Source of the DNA: Endozoicomonas sp965196975
GTDB lineage: Bacteria; Pseudomonadota; Gammaproteobacteria; Pseudomonadales; Endozoicomonadaceae
Assembly: GCF_965196975.1 (NCBI RefSeq)
Contig: NZ_OZ239981.1
Span: forward strand, 2,108,001 to 2,172,000
Length of the DNA stretch: 64,000 nucleotides
Reading direction: 5' to 3'
Shown: positions 8,642-16,485 of the stretch, in pieces
How the letters are laid out: every line of letters starts with the position of its first letter
Numbering within the stretch: position 1 is the stretch's first letter
Program-made: the position numbers and the translations under genes
The notes under the pieces: generated by a model
What the model saw: the letters and a program-made list of their open reading frames with translations, nothing else
The model's database searches: none
What the model was told of the DNA's origin: nothing

Positions 8642-8956
8642 AGACTGCGTCCCTGCAGATCAGAAAGAGGCGGTATCTTTATAGGTATAGCACTTACCGG
8701 TCAGAACACGGGTTTATGGGGCGCTGTAAAGGCTTTTATCAAACCCAGAGAAAAACAGGTAACGCATTGAAAAAATTGAAATATATCAATTAGAACGACA
8801 GTAAATCAGCTTGCCGGCATGCAGAATGGGCTTATGCGGGTGGAATGACCGATATCAGCACAGAATAGAAGAAGGGAGTGTGAGAGGCTGTAGTGGAAAG
8901 GTAGGGTTTTGAACCGACAGTGCGGAAAAACGGATTAAAACCAGAAGAAATAAAGA
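8642..8956. other. Gene-free stretch before the cassette-like module
   Basis: No credible coding sequence is seen. It must hold the promoter of the chaperone operon (read leftwards) but I cannot place -35/-10 boxes with confidence. Confidence 0.5.
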
Positions 8957-9003
8957 GGACACCCATAAATTATTTGGTCAGTACAAATTATTTATGGGTG
9001 TCC
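8957..9003. repeat. Long inverted repeat, terminator or small element end
   Basis: GGACACCCATAAAT (8957-8970) is repeated inverted as ATTTATGGGTGTCC (8990-9003), a perfect 14-bp stem with a 19-nt loop that itself contains repeated AAATTATT. A TTTATGTCC and a T-run follow. It lies between the chaperone operon and the attC-like site. It could be a terminator or a small palindromic repeat element. Confidence 0.55.
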
Positions 9004-9029
9004 TTTATGTCCTTTTTTTCAAATCCGAG

Positions 9030-9095
9030 CGTACAACGCCGTTAGCACATGCGGCAAACGACAGTTTGACGTCGTGTGCCTTGACTTGTTATGGG
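9030..9095 (-). other. attC-like integron recombination site
   Basis: Read on the minus strand, the site begins right after the stop codon of the small membrane-protein gene with CCATAAC (9094-9088), then AAG and TCAAGGCAC. It closes with GTGCTAACG and GCGTTGTAC (GTTGTAC at 9037-9031). GGCAC/GTGC and AAC/GTT pair as the arms of a folded attC, with TCAAG and TAACGGCGTT resembling the L boxes. The core GTTGTAC departs from GTTRRRY at one position. Position directly behind a short gene is typical for a cassette. Confidence 0.55.
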
Positions 9096-9097
9096 TT

Positions 9098-9370
9098 TTA
9101 AAGCCACTGCTCACCCTTGATAATGCCGCGCCATACTTTACCAAGTAATTCAGGAAAGAGCTTGGGAAGAAAGAGCGATACAAAAGCAAAGCACCCAATA
9201 ATTAGCCAAAAACCTTGGCTGCCAATAAATGAATCGCCTGTACCCCAAATAGCGAGATGCTTGTTTGTTGCAAACCATAATAGCGCCGCTGTGGGTACTG
9301 CGAAAAACATGCAGGCTAGCTGACCCAATATGAATGCTTGGGCAGGACCTTCTTTCCTTTGCTTTCTATG
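9098..9370 (-). pseudogene. Small membrane protein of an integron-like cassette, 5' end removed by an IS
   Basis: The frame is open from the IS remnant boundary down to a TAA at 9098. It encodes ...QAFILGQLACMFFAVPTAALLWFATNKH, then GSQGFWLIIGCFAFVSLFLPKLFPELLGK and a C-terminal GEQWL. These are two membrane segments of a small inner-membrane protein of unknown function. The original start is lost or lies just outside; the best internal start is a TTG at 9328. The short gene followed at once by an attC-like site supports origin as an integron gene cassette. Confidence 0.6.
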
Positions 9371-9513
9371 AGGGTGCTCTCTCTGAATGATTGAAACAAT
9401 AGTGCTCTATTTTCACAGCTACTATGGGAACACCACTCATAATAGTTAACTGTCATGCCCGCTTCTGTTATTTCCAGCTCTACCAAAAGCATCGTTTTGC
9501 AAATTGAAGTTTC

Positions 9514-11112
9514 GTAACTATTCAGCACCCAGCAAAGGCGTATTGTTGTAATTTCGAACCGCTTTAAGAAGCGCCTGAAATATGTTCAACCCCTGCTTTT
9601 TAGCAGATGATAAATAGCTTCGGATTCGGGTAAACATGGTACCTCCGTCTTCGCTTCTGAAGCAGCCTGAGATCTTCTGCTTAAGTTTGGCCATCCTGGC
9701 ATCACGTTCACTGCCATTGTTATCGAAGGGAATTGAAAAGTCCGACATGAAGCGCAACGTTTCAACCTTAAACTCAATAAGCCTTTTGAACAGGTTGTAG
9801 GCCTTGGTATTCCTGACCTTCTTACGTCCAAGCACCTGTCGTTGTTTTTCCATATAAGCGGTTTCCTTCGTGAGAGCCCTTTGAAGGATTTGGTCGTATA
9901 TCGTCTCAATGCGAAGCTGTATTGCACCAGGCATTTGAGTCAGACCGGCTGCTTTGTATTTCTTGCAGAAGTGCCAGGAGAGCGTAAGCAATTTCATCAG
10001 CCGCAGAGCCAGCTTATTCGCATCCCTATCGACAACTCCCTGAAGCTCTCTCAGATGATGGGCATTACAAAGCACATGCACTGCCGCATAGGCAAAGTAG
10101 GACTTCCAATGATCGTGAACCAGAATGCCTGCAAAAGTCAGCAGGATGCCCATTGCATCCATTGCTTCACAACCTCGCCTTTCTGAGAGGTAGTAAAGCG
10201 TCCATTGGTCATCTCGCATAATGTGTAACCACCACAGTGAACCGTCAACCCGCATGCCAGTTTCATCCGCTCCTGCAACCGGACTTTCTTGTAAAGCATC
10301 GCGGATACTCTGCTCAGTAGAGGCCAGGTTCTCATGGGTATAGGCAACAAAATTGGCAACAGAGCCTGCGCTGACACTCATGCAATAAATAGTATTGAAA
10401 TACTCAGACACCCGGTGATATGGGATGAAGTGATACTGGTTTAAATGAACAGCCATTGCCTGAGTCACTTCTCCGTATTGAGCAGCGGCTTTCACTCCTT
10501 GGGGAAACTCAGCGGTGTTCCGTTTACCACAAGGACATACTTTAACGTCTGCCCAGTACGCGGTAACTTCAAATTCTCCGGGTCTACCTGGATCAAAAAC
10601 CTGTCGCTCAATGTATTTGGTGGGTTTAATATCGATAAGCGAAGACTGGCAACAGCAACATTTTTCAACCTTCAGATGCCTGACATAATCGGGTAAGGCG
10701 ACACGTCTCAAACAAGAGCCTTGATGACCTTTCTGGCCACCTGGTTTATTGCCTGAAGATGGTCTAAGGCTTTTGGGGTTCGGTGTTTCCTGTGAGGAGC
10801 AGGGGGCTTCTTTGGAAGATGTATCACCTTTATCACTCCCTTTTTTACTGGGCTTTTGATAACCATCTGACGATGGTGGCTTACTACTGTTTTGACTGTT
10901 TTTATTAACCCTTTCTTCCAGTTCGCTGCAACGTTCCCGTAAAAGCGCATTCTCGGTCCGAAGCTCTTCATTCTCTTTAAGGAGAGCTTCGGTAAACGGA
11001 GTAGCTGGGAAGTCTGGTTCCATACTGGAGATTTGTTAGAAAAATTGAGTATAAGATGATGGTCGAAAAATCAGAAAATTCCAGATTTATATGAAGGGTG
11101 CTGAATAGTTAC
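9514..11112 (-). mobile_element. IS66-type insertion sequence, copy 1 (1599 bp)
   Basis: The ends are GTAACTATTCAGCACCC and its reverse complement (17-bp inverted repeat). The exact 8-bp target duplication GAAGTTTC lies at 9506-9513 and 11113-11120, in the transposase gene of the ISKra4-type remnant. It has one gene only, as in the ISBst12 group of the IS66 family. Confidence 0.93.
9518..11023 (-). CDS. tnpC: IS66-family transposase (copy 1)
   Basis: This 501-residue TnpC-type protein has these domains in order: a leucine-zipper-like N-terminus (KENEELRTENALLRERCSELEE, about residues 15-36), a basic Ser/Pro linker with SQNSSKPPSSDG, and a zinc-finger region (VEKCCCCQSSL and VCPCGKR). The DDE core follows, with VAGADETGMRVDG, ILVHDHWKSYF, NAHHLREL and the late NNGSERDARM carrying the Glu. 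These are all hallmark IS66 motifs. The stop codon lies within the left inverted repeat. The accessory genes tnpA and tnpB are absent, as in ISBst12 relatives. Confidence 0.93.
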   Translation of the reverse strand: MEPDFPATPFTEALLKENEELRTENALLRERCSELEERVNKNSQNSSKPPSSDGYQKPSKKGSDKGDTSSKEAPCSSQETPNPKSLRPSSGNKPGGQKGHQGSCLRRVALPDYVRHLKVEKCCCCQSSLIDIKPTKYIERQVFDPGRPGEFEVTAYWADVKVCPCGKRNTAEFPQGVKAAAQYGEVTQAMAVHLNQYHFIPYHRVSEYFNTIYCMSVSAGSVANFVAYTHENLASTEQSIRDALQESPVAGADETGMRVDGSLWWLHIMRDDQWTLYYLSERRGCEAMDAMGILLTFAGILVHDHWKSYFAYAAVHVLCNAHHLRELQGVVDRDANKLALRLMKLLTLSWHFCKKYKAAGLTQMPGAIQLRIETIYDQILQRALTKETAYMEKQRQVLGRKKVRNTKAYNLFKRLIEFKVETLRFMSDFSIPFDNNGSERDARMAKLKQKISGCFRSEDGGTMFTRIRSYLSSAKKQGLNIFQALLKAVRNYNNTPLLGAE

Positions 11113-11222
11113 GAAGTTTCTATAGATTCAGGCAACATGCTGAATCTTGAAGATAGTTTACAGCGTGCACTCAATGAAGCCGGGCAGCTTGGAACAAAAG
11201 AGTTATTGGGGCTATTTGAATC

Positions 11223-12821
11223 GTAACTATTCAGCACCCAGCAAAGGCGTATTGTTGTAATTTCGAACCGCTTTAAGAAGCGCCTGAAATATGTTCAACC
11301 CCTGCTTTTTAGCAGATGATAAATAGCTTCGGATTCGGGTAAACATGGTACCTCCGTCTTCGCTTCTGAAGCAGCCTGAGATCTTCTGCTTAAGTTTGGC
11401 CATCCTGGCATCACGTTCACTGCCATTGTTATCGAAGGGAATTGAAAAGTCCGACATGAAGCGCAACGTTTCAACCTTAAACTCAATAAGCCTTTTGAAC
11501 AGGTTGTAGGCCTTGGTATTCCTGACCTTCTTACGTCCAAGCACCTGTCGTTGTTTTTCCATATAAGCGGTTTCCTTCGTGAGAGCCCTTTGAAGGATTT
11601 GGTCGTATATCGTCTCAATGCGAAGCTGTATTGCACCAGGCATTTGAGTCAGACCGGCTGCTTTGTATTTCTTGCAGAAGTGCCAGGAGAGCGTAAGCAA
11701 TTTCATCAGCCGCAGAGCCAGCTTATTCGCATCCCTATCGACAACTCCCTGAAGCTCTCTCAGATGATGGGCATTACAAAGCACATGCACTGCCGCATAG
11801 GCAAAGTAGGACTTCCAATGATCGTGAACCAGAATGCCTGCAAAAGTCAGCAGGATGCCCATTGCATCCATTGCTTCACAACCTCGCCTTTCTGAGAGGT
11901 AGTAAAGCGTCCATTGGTCATCTCGCATAATGTGTAACCACCACAGTGAACCGTCAACCCGCATGCCAGTTTCATCCGCTCCTGCAACCGGACTTTCTTG
12001 TAAAGCATCGCGGATACTCTGCTCAGTAGAGGCCAGGTTCTCATGGGTATAGGCAACAAAATTGGCAACAGAGCCTGCGCTGACACTCATGCAATAAATA
12101 GTATTGAAATACTCAGACACCCGGTGATATGGGATGAAGTGATACTGGTTTAAATGAACAGCCATTGCCTGAGTCACTTCTCCGTATTGAGCAGCGGCTT
12201 TCACTCCTTGGGGAAACTCAGCGGTGTTCCGTTTACCACAAGGACATACTTTAACGTCTGCCCAGTACGCGGTAACTTCAAATTCTCCGGGTCTACCTGG
12301 ATCAAAAACCTGTCGCTCAATGTATTTGGTGGGTTTAATATCGATAAGCGAAGACTGGCAACAGCAACATTTTTCAACCTTCAGATGCCTGACATAATCG
12401 GGTAAGGCGACACGTCTCAAACAAGAGCCTTGATGACCTTTCTGGCCACCTGGTTTATTGCCTGAAGATGGTCTAAGGCTTTTGGGGTTCGGTGTTTCCT
12501 GTGAGGAGCAGGGGGCTTCTTTGGAAGATGTATCACCTTTATCACTCCCTTTTTTACTGGGCTTTTGATAACCATCTGACGATGGTGGCTTACTACTGTT
12601 TTGACTGTTTTTATTAACCCTTTCTTCCAGTTCGCTGCAACGTTCCCGTAAAAGCGCATTCTCGGTCCGAAGCTCTTCATTCTCTTTAAGGAGAGCTTCG
12701 GTAAACGGAGTAGCTGGGAAGTCTGGTTCCATACTGGAGATTTGTTAGAAAAATTGAGTATAAGATGATGGTCGAAAAATCAGAAAATTCCAGATTTATA
12801 TGAAGGGTGCTGAATAGTTAC
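11223..12821 (-). mobile_element. IS66-type insertion sequence, copy 2, with mismatched flanks
   Basis: The ends and length are the same as in copy 1, but the 8 bp on the left (TTTGAATC) and right (TATAACTG) differ. The left flank is ISKra4-type sequence and the right flank is unrelated. This is the pattern left by an adjacent deletion or by recombination between IS66 copies, and it removed the rest of the ISKra4-type element and whatever lay behind it. Confidence 0.92.
11227..12732 (-). CDS. tnpC: IS66-family transposase (copy 2)
   Basis: It has the same 501-residue sequence as copy 1, full length, with the zinc-finger Cys pairs and the DDE motifs intact. It lies in the same orientation as copy 1 with only 110 bp between the two elements, so the pair together can behave as a compound unit. 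Confidence 0.93.
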   Translation of the reverse strand: MEPDFPATPFTEALLKENEELRTENALLRERCSELEERVNKNSQNSSKPPSSDGYQKPSKKGSDKGDTSSKEAPCSSQETPNPKSLRPSSGNKPGGQKGHQGSCLRRVALPDYVRHLKVEKCCCCQSSLIDIKPTKYIERQVFDPGRPGEFEVTAYWADVKVCPCGKRNTAEFPQGVKAAAQYGEVTQAMAVHLNQYHFIPYHRVSEYFNTIYCMSVSAGSVANFVAYTHENLASTEQSIRDALQESPVAGADETGMRVDGSLWWLHIMRDDQWTLYYLSERRGCEAMDAMGILLTFAGILVHDHWKSYFAYAAVHVLCNAHHLRELQGVVDRDANKLALRLMKLLTLSWHFCKKYKAAGLTQMPGAIQLRIETIYDQILQRALTKETAYMEKQRQVLGRKKVRNTKAYNLFKRLIEFKVETLRFMSDFSIPFDNNGSERDARMAKLKQKISGCFRSEDGGTMFTRIRSYLSSAKKQGLNIFQALLKAVRNYNNTPLLGAE

Positions 12822-13245
12822 TATAACTGTATATTCACATAGCAAATGGAGCGTGTTGACCATCAGGCACGCTACCGCCCGTCACTTGTTCTTCTGCCTT
12901 TTACTGACATCCGTGAGCAGGGTATGAAATAGCTCAGTAACGACTTTTATGATGGTTTTTCTACGATGCAGTTAACCGTGGCTGACAGAAAATTTGCACT
13001 AAAGTATCAAATAAATATCGTCAGTTAAAGGCAAACCCAATTATTCTTCCACTGACTTTTATATGACGTACAATCCCACGAGCGAGAAGGGCTGAGGAGT
13101 GTTTTAAAAACGATTAATCTACGTCCATTTAGCCTATAGTCAGAGCTTACATTCGTTAGAAAGGGTACTTCTAACCAACCACGCCTGGCACAGACTGATA
13201 GCAGTAATGCGCAGACAGCCGGTACCATCGCGATACAAGTCTTAA
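12822..13245. other. Gene-free stretch right of the IS cluster
   Basis: There is no convincing coding sequence. It contains the 17-mer GCACGCTACCGCCCGTC (12867-12883), which recurs inverted at 56159-56175. This is probably the remnant of sequence that lost its left part in the IS66-associated deletion. Confidence 0.45.
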
Positions 13246-13767
13246 TTATTTACTGGCAATGGCGTAGCCTGCCCCTTGCCAGGCATAGATGCCGCCGGGG
13301 TAGCGGTACACATTGTTGTAACCGAGTGTTTTCGCCCAGATGGCGGCGTTGTGGCTGCGGGTGCATTTTACAAACCCGCAGTAAACGACGATGGACTTAT
13401 ATTTATCATTACCCAGCAGTGCCTGGTAATCTTCCAGTGAACGGTTCTCGGTTTCGGCGGCGTTCCACTCCTTCATATCCGGAATGGGAAACAGAAACTG
13501 CTTTGCTCCCGGAATGTGCGCCTTGTTGTAGCTGGCTTCCAATGGCATGGCATCGATAATCAGCATCGGTTTGCCATCCTCCATCCAGGCTTTCAGTTCG
13601 GCCGTCGTTACCAGTTGGTAGTCACCCGAGGCGGCTTCCCGGGCCAGATTGACGGCACTGGTTTCCGTTTCGACTTCTTTTTCGTATTTATTACTGCCAA
13701 ACCAACCGGCGTAGCTGGCACCGGTCACAACAAGAAGTGCCAACAGCAAAATGGCTACACGTTTCAT
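13246..13767 (-). CDS. Exported rhodanese-like domain protein
   Basis: From the ATG at 13767 (preceded by GGGGGA) the product is about 173 residues with an N-terminal signal or anchor (VAILLLALLVVTGASYAG). A rhodanese domain follows: LIIDAMP near the start, then VVYCGFVKCTRSHNAAIWAKTLGYNNVYRYPGGIYAWQGAGY. The active loop CGFVKCTRSH offers Cys residues and a basic residue, longer than the usual six-residue loop, so sulfur transfer is possible but unproven. It probably acts in the periplasm. Before the IS insertion it was likely co-transcribed with the MauE-like gene upstream. Confidence 0.85.
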   Translation of the reverse strand: MKRVAILLLALLVVTGASYAGWFGSNKYEKEVETETSAVNLAREAASGDYQLVTTAELKAWMEDGKPMLIIDAMPLEASYNKAHIPGAKQFLFPIPDMKEWNAAETENRSLEDYQALLGNDKYKSIVVYCGFVKCTRSHNAAIWAKTLGYNNVYRYPGGIYAWQGAGYAIASK

Positions 13768-13847
13768 ACTATCCCCCATGGAGTAAGTTAAGTATCCACT
13801 CACATGGCATTGAAGCTTTCCGTCATGGAGAACCAGGTACTCTGCAG

Positions 13848-15238
13848 GGGTGCTCTCTCAATTTGATAACTGACTCATAGGTTAGCTTCAACCTTTCCAG
13901 TCATGAACTCAGACCAAAGTTGTTCCCAGCGCCCCTTACTCTGGATCAGTGCTCTTGTTGTCAAAAGCACTTCCGCTCCTGTTGCTTTCCACCTCATTCC
14001 AGAACCACATAATCGTTGCTTTACCAGAGTCTTACAAGCCGCTTCAGTAACTCCTGAACCTATTGGCCAATGGCGTTTAAGCGCCTGATGATAATTCATT
14101 AACTGGTGATTGTTTGTAAAATAGCTCACAGCTTTGTAGCGCTTCTCTGTCAGTGCGATTGTCTTTTTCGGGAGCTCGGCTGATTCAATTTCCTGAAGGA
14201 TTTTTTTGGCTGCTCCACGCTTGTTTTTCAAACTATGTAGCCTGTCTTCAAGCCACTGGTGTCGCTTCGCCTTACTGGTTGGAAACAGTGCTTCCGCTGC
14301 TCCAGCTAAATATTCAGATGCATGATAAAAATCGAGTATCTGCCCAGAGGTATGTTGTTTCAAATAACTCCAGTTTTCTCTAGCCCCGTCAGCTACCCCG
14401 ATGTATGTGGCATTTGGGTAGAGTCGTTTTAGATCTGCAATCTCCTCGTCGAGCTTGCTCATAAAGCTTTGTTTACCATACTCTGGCGAACTGGCTGTAT
14501 ATATCGTGTGGAGCCTGTCTCCATCTGCAGAATATAGGCTCAATGTCCCACACATGGCTTCCCTCCAGCCTTCTTCACAAAGCAGCATGCAGGTTCCATC
14601 CAGACCAATGGCTATTGTTTCAACAGGCTCTTTTAGTGGAGGAAGGTGGTAGTGAGTGTCTTGCTGGTCTTCAATTAATGCACCTACTCTGTCCGATAAA
14701 TGCTTGATATAAGAATTTGAAAGCGTCCTTTGATGGTTGGTCTCAAAATCTTCTTTTACCGCAGGCGCTGGCATCTGGCTGTATTTCCAGGCGATAGACT
14801 TGGCAAATTTGGGGGTAGCTGAACCAATAATACCGGCACGAAGATCAAGTGCTGCCAGAGTACTGCCACCTCTGACACCCTGATATACGGAGCGCTCCAA
14901 AGGTATACGACCGTATAAGGTTTCATAGTGCTTAAGAACCTTTCCTTTGTAGTTCCACTTCTGCTGATTAACGACGATAGGTTCTTTATTGGGTGATTCA
15001 AATAGCCCCAATAACTCTTTTGTTCCAAGCTGCCCGGCTTCATTGAGTGCACGCTGTAAACTATCTTCAAGATTCAGCATGTTGCCTGAATCTATAGAAA
15101 CTTCAATTTGCAAAACGATGCTTTTGGTAGAGCTGGAAATAACAGAAGCGGGCATGACAGTTAACTATTATGAGTGGTGTTCCCATAGTAGCTGTGAAAA
15201 TAGAGCACTATTGTTTCAATCATTCAGAGAGAGCACCC
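13848..15238 (-). mobile_element. ISKra4-type insertion sequence, copy B
   Basis: The inverted repeat and length are as in copy A. The target duplication CTCTGCAG lies at 13840-13847 and 15239-15246. It lies between the MauE-like gene and the rhodanese gene, 73 bp before the latter's start codon, so it probably separates the rhodanese gene from its promoter. Confidence 0.93.
13875..15155 (-). CDS. ISKra4-family transposase (copy B)
   Basis: This is an intact 426-residue transposase, same protein as copy A. It is transcribed in the direction of the rhodanese gene, so read-out from the element could still express that gene. Confidence 0.9.
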   Translation of the reverse strand: MPASVISSSTKSIVLQIEVSIDSGNMLNLEDSLQRALNEAGQLGTKELLGLFESPNKEPIVVNQQKWNYKGKVLKHYETLYGRIPLERSVYQGVRGGSTLAALDLRAGIIGSATPKFAKSIAWKYSQMPAPAVKEDFETNHQRTLSNSYIKHLSDRVGALIEDQQDTHYHLPPLKEPVETIAIGLDGTCMLLCEEGWREAMCGTLSLYSADGDRLHTIYTASSPEYGKQSFMSKLDEEIADLKRLYPNATYIGVADGARENWSYLKQHTSGQILDFYHASEYLAGAAEALFPTSKAKRHQWLEDRLHSLKNKRGAAKKILQEIESAELPKKTIALTEKRYKAVSYFTNNHQLMNYHQALKRHWPIGSGVTEAACKTLVKQRLCGSGMRWKATGAEVLLTTRALIQSKGRWEQLWSEFMTGKVEANL

Positions 15239-15331
15239 CTCTGCAGTCAGCGCATGGCTGTGCAACCAGTGCCGCCCGGGTGCCTGAGGAATCAATCAGA
15301 AAGACGATGTCATGCAATTGGCTACGGATGG

Positions 15332-15907
15332 TTATTGAAAACAGGCAAACGGTGCTGGGTGACGATTCAGGTGTGCTCTTGCCCACTGGATAAACGCCAT
15401 AACCCCCAGCAAACCGATGTTTCGGACAAACGATGCTCTCAGGCTGGAGAGCGCGTTACCTGCTGGGTCATCAACCCCAAAGCAGCCGCAGTCAATATCC
15501 AGTCCGGCGTGGATGCCATAACCCAGCACCAGAAGGAACATCAGTGTAAGCAGGCCTATCAGCAGCAGTCCTCCCCGGCGATCCATCATCAGCAGGAGTG
15601 CTGCCACGATTTCAGTACCCAGAACGGCAAACGCGGTTAGATGGGTTAGTCCCTCCGGCACAAAACCAAAAGCATAGATGGTGTCGGCAAACACCCCGAT
15701 ATCGGTCAACTTACTAAGGGCAGCGTAAAGAAACAGACCACTGAGAAACAGTCGGGCGAAGTGATAAAAGGCCGTAAGCCATTTTTTGGGTGCAGGCACT
15801 TCCCGGAAGGAAAACGCCGGTTGGGAATGGTTCACAGGGCACTCCGAATCAATGAGGTTGTCGGACACCAGTCTGCTGCAGCGAAGCCGGCATGGTGAAC
15901 TATTCAC
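15332..15907 (-). CDS. MauE/DoxX-like integral membrane protein
   Basis: This 191-residue protein has four hydrophobic segments. FARLFLSGLFLYAALSKLTDIGVFADTI is the DoxX/MauE opening, and CGCFG, after LDID, is the Cys-rich motif seen in MauE-like proteins linked to thiol redox chemistry. A GTG at 15835 is an alternative start that would remove about 24 residues. It lies upstream of a periplasmic rhodanese, consistent with a membrane thiol or sulfur redox pair now split by an IS. The specific function is unknown. Confidence 0.75.
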   Translation of the reverse strand: MNSSPCRLRCSRLVSDNLIDSECPVNHSQPAFSFREVPAPKKWLTAFYHFARLFLSGLFLYAALSKLTDIGVFADTIYAFGFVPEGLTHLTAFAVLGTEIVAALLLMMDRRGGLLLIGLLTLMFLLVLGYGIHAGLDIDCGCFGVDDPAGNALSSLRASFVRNIGLLGVMAFIQWARAHLNRHPAPFACFQ

Positions 15908-16143
15908 ACCGGGCAGAAATCCAAACTGGGGAATCAGCCCTGACTATAACAACTCAACATCAGGTCAATTTTGATGTCTGTCAGTATAAAGGTACCTCTA
16001 CCCACTTTTGATCAGTCTCTGTAGCATTGGCTGCTGCCCTTTTCCTGCAGCGAATAAGAGCAGCACTCCATGTAAAGTGACTGTTTTCTGATAGGTAAGA
16101 ATTATCCATGGTGATTGGAAAATGATGGAAATAGTTTCTCAGC

Positions 16144-16485
16144 TCAGAGTAAAACACCAAAGGTTGTATCGATTACCCGTTGTAGCGCCTCTGCTACTTG
16201 ATCGGTCACGATACCCAACACCTGATCATTGACGACGATACCGGGTGCAATAAAGCCCATGACCGGCAAGAGTGCTGCCACAAGAACATCCACCCAGGCA
16301 TTAAAATGGCCTGAGGACAGTTTCAATAATTGCAGTATGGCCAATGGTGTCACCGCTTTAACCCACAGAGCCAGGTTATCAATGCCATAAGCCGGATTCG
16401 ACAGAATGGCAGTAAGATAAACAAACAGCTGCTTTTTCACATGCATACCCACAATTTGAGCCGCCACTGCTGTACTTTTACACAC
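16144..16485 (-). CDS. Hypothetical hydrophobic protein
   Basis: The frame is 113 residues long, or about 100 from the ATG at 16446 (MHVKKQLF...). It is hydrophobic throughout with possible membrane segments (VDVLVAALLPVMGFIAPGIVV). No family is recognised and no good ribosome-binding site is seen, so it may be a chance frame. The surrounding 15908-16143 and 16486-16822 show nothing else. Confidence 0.3.
   Translation of the reverse strand: MCKSTAVAAQIVGMHVKKQLFVYLTAILSNPAYGIDNLALWVKAVTPLAILQLLKLSSGHFNAWVDVLVAALLPVMGFIAPGIVVNDQVLGIVTDQVAEALQRVIDTTFGVLL

Larger units (their letters stand above)
9372..11222 (+). mobile_element. Truncated ISKra4-type element, nested (copy F)
   Basis: The left inverted repeat GGGTGCTCTCTC starts at 9372 and the first 244 bp of the 1391-bp element are present in two pieces, 9372-9513 and 11121-11222. 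They are split by an IS66-type copy with the duplication GAAGTTTC. A transposase start (ATG at 9455) remains but the reading frame is cut twice. Beyond 11222 the element is missing and is replaced by another IS66-type copy. Confidence 0.9.

Noticed and set aside
12867..12883. Match of ACCGCCCGTCAC to the 3' region of 16S rRNA
   Set aside because: Only about 12 bases agree and flanks are unrelated to rRNA; no rRNA gene is present.
13025..13228. 67-codon minus-strand frame in the gap before the rhodanese gene
   Set aside because: Starts with no ribosome-binding site, has odd Cys/Arg/Trp composition and no family resemblance; treated as chance.
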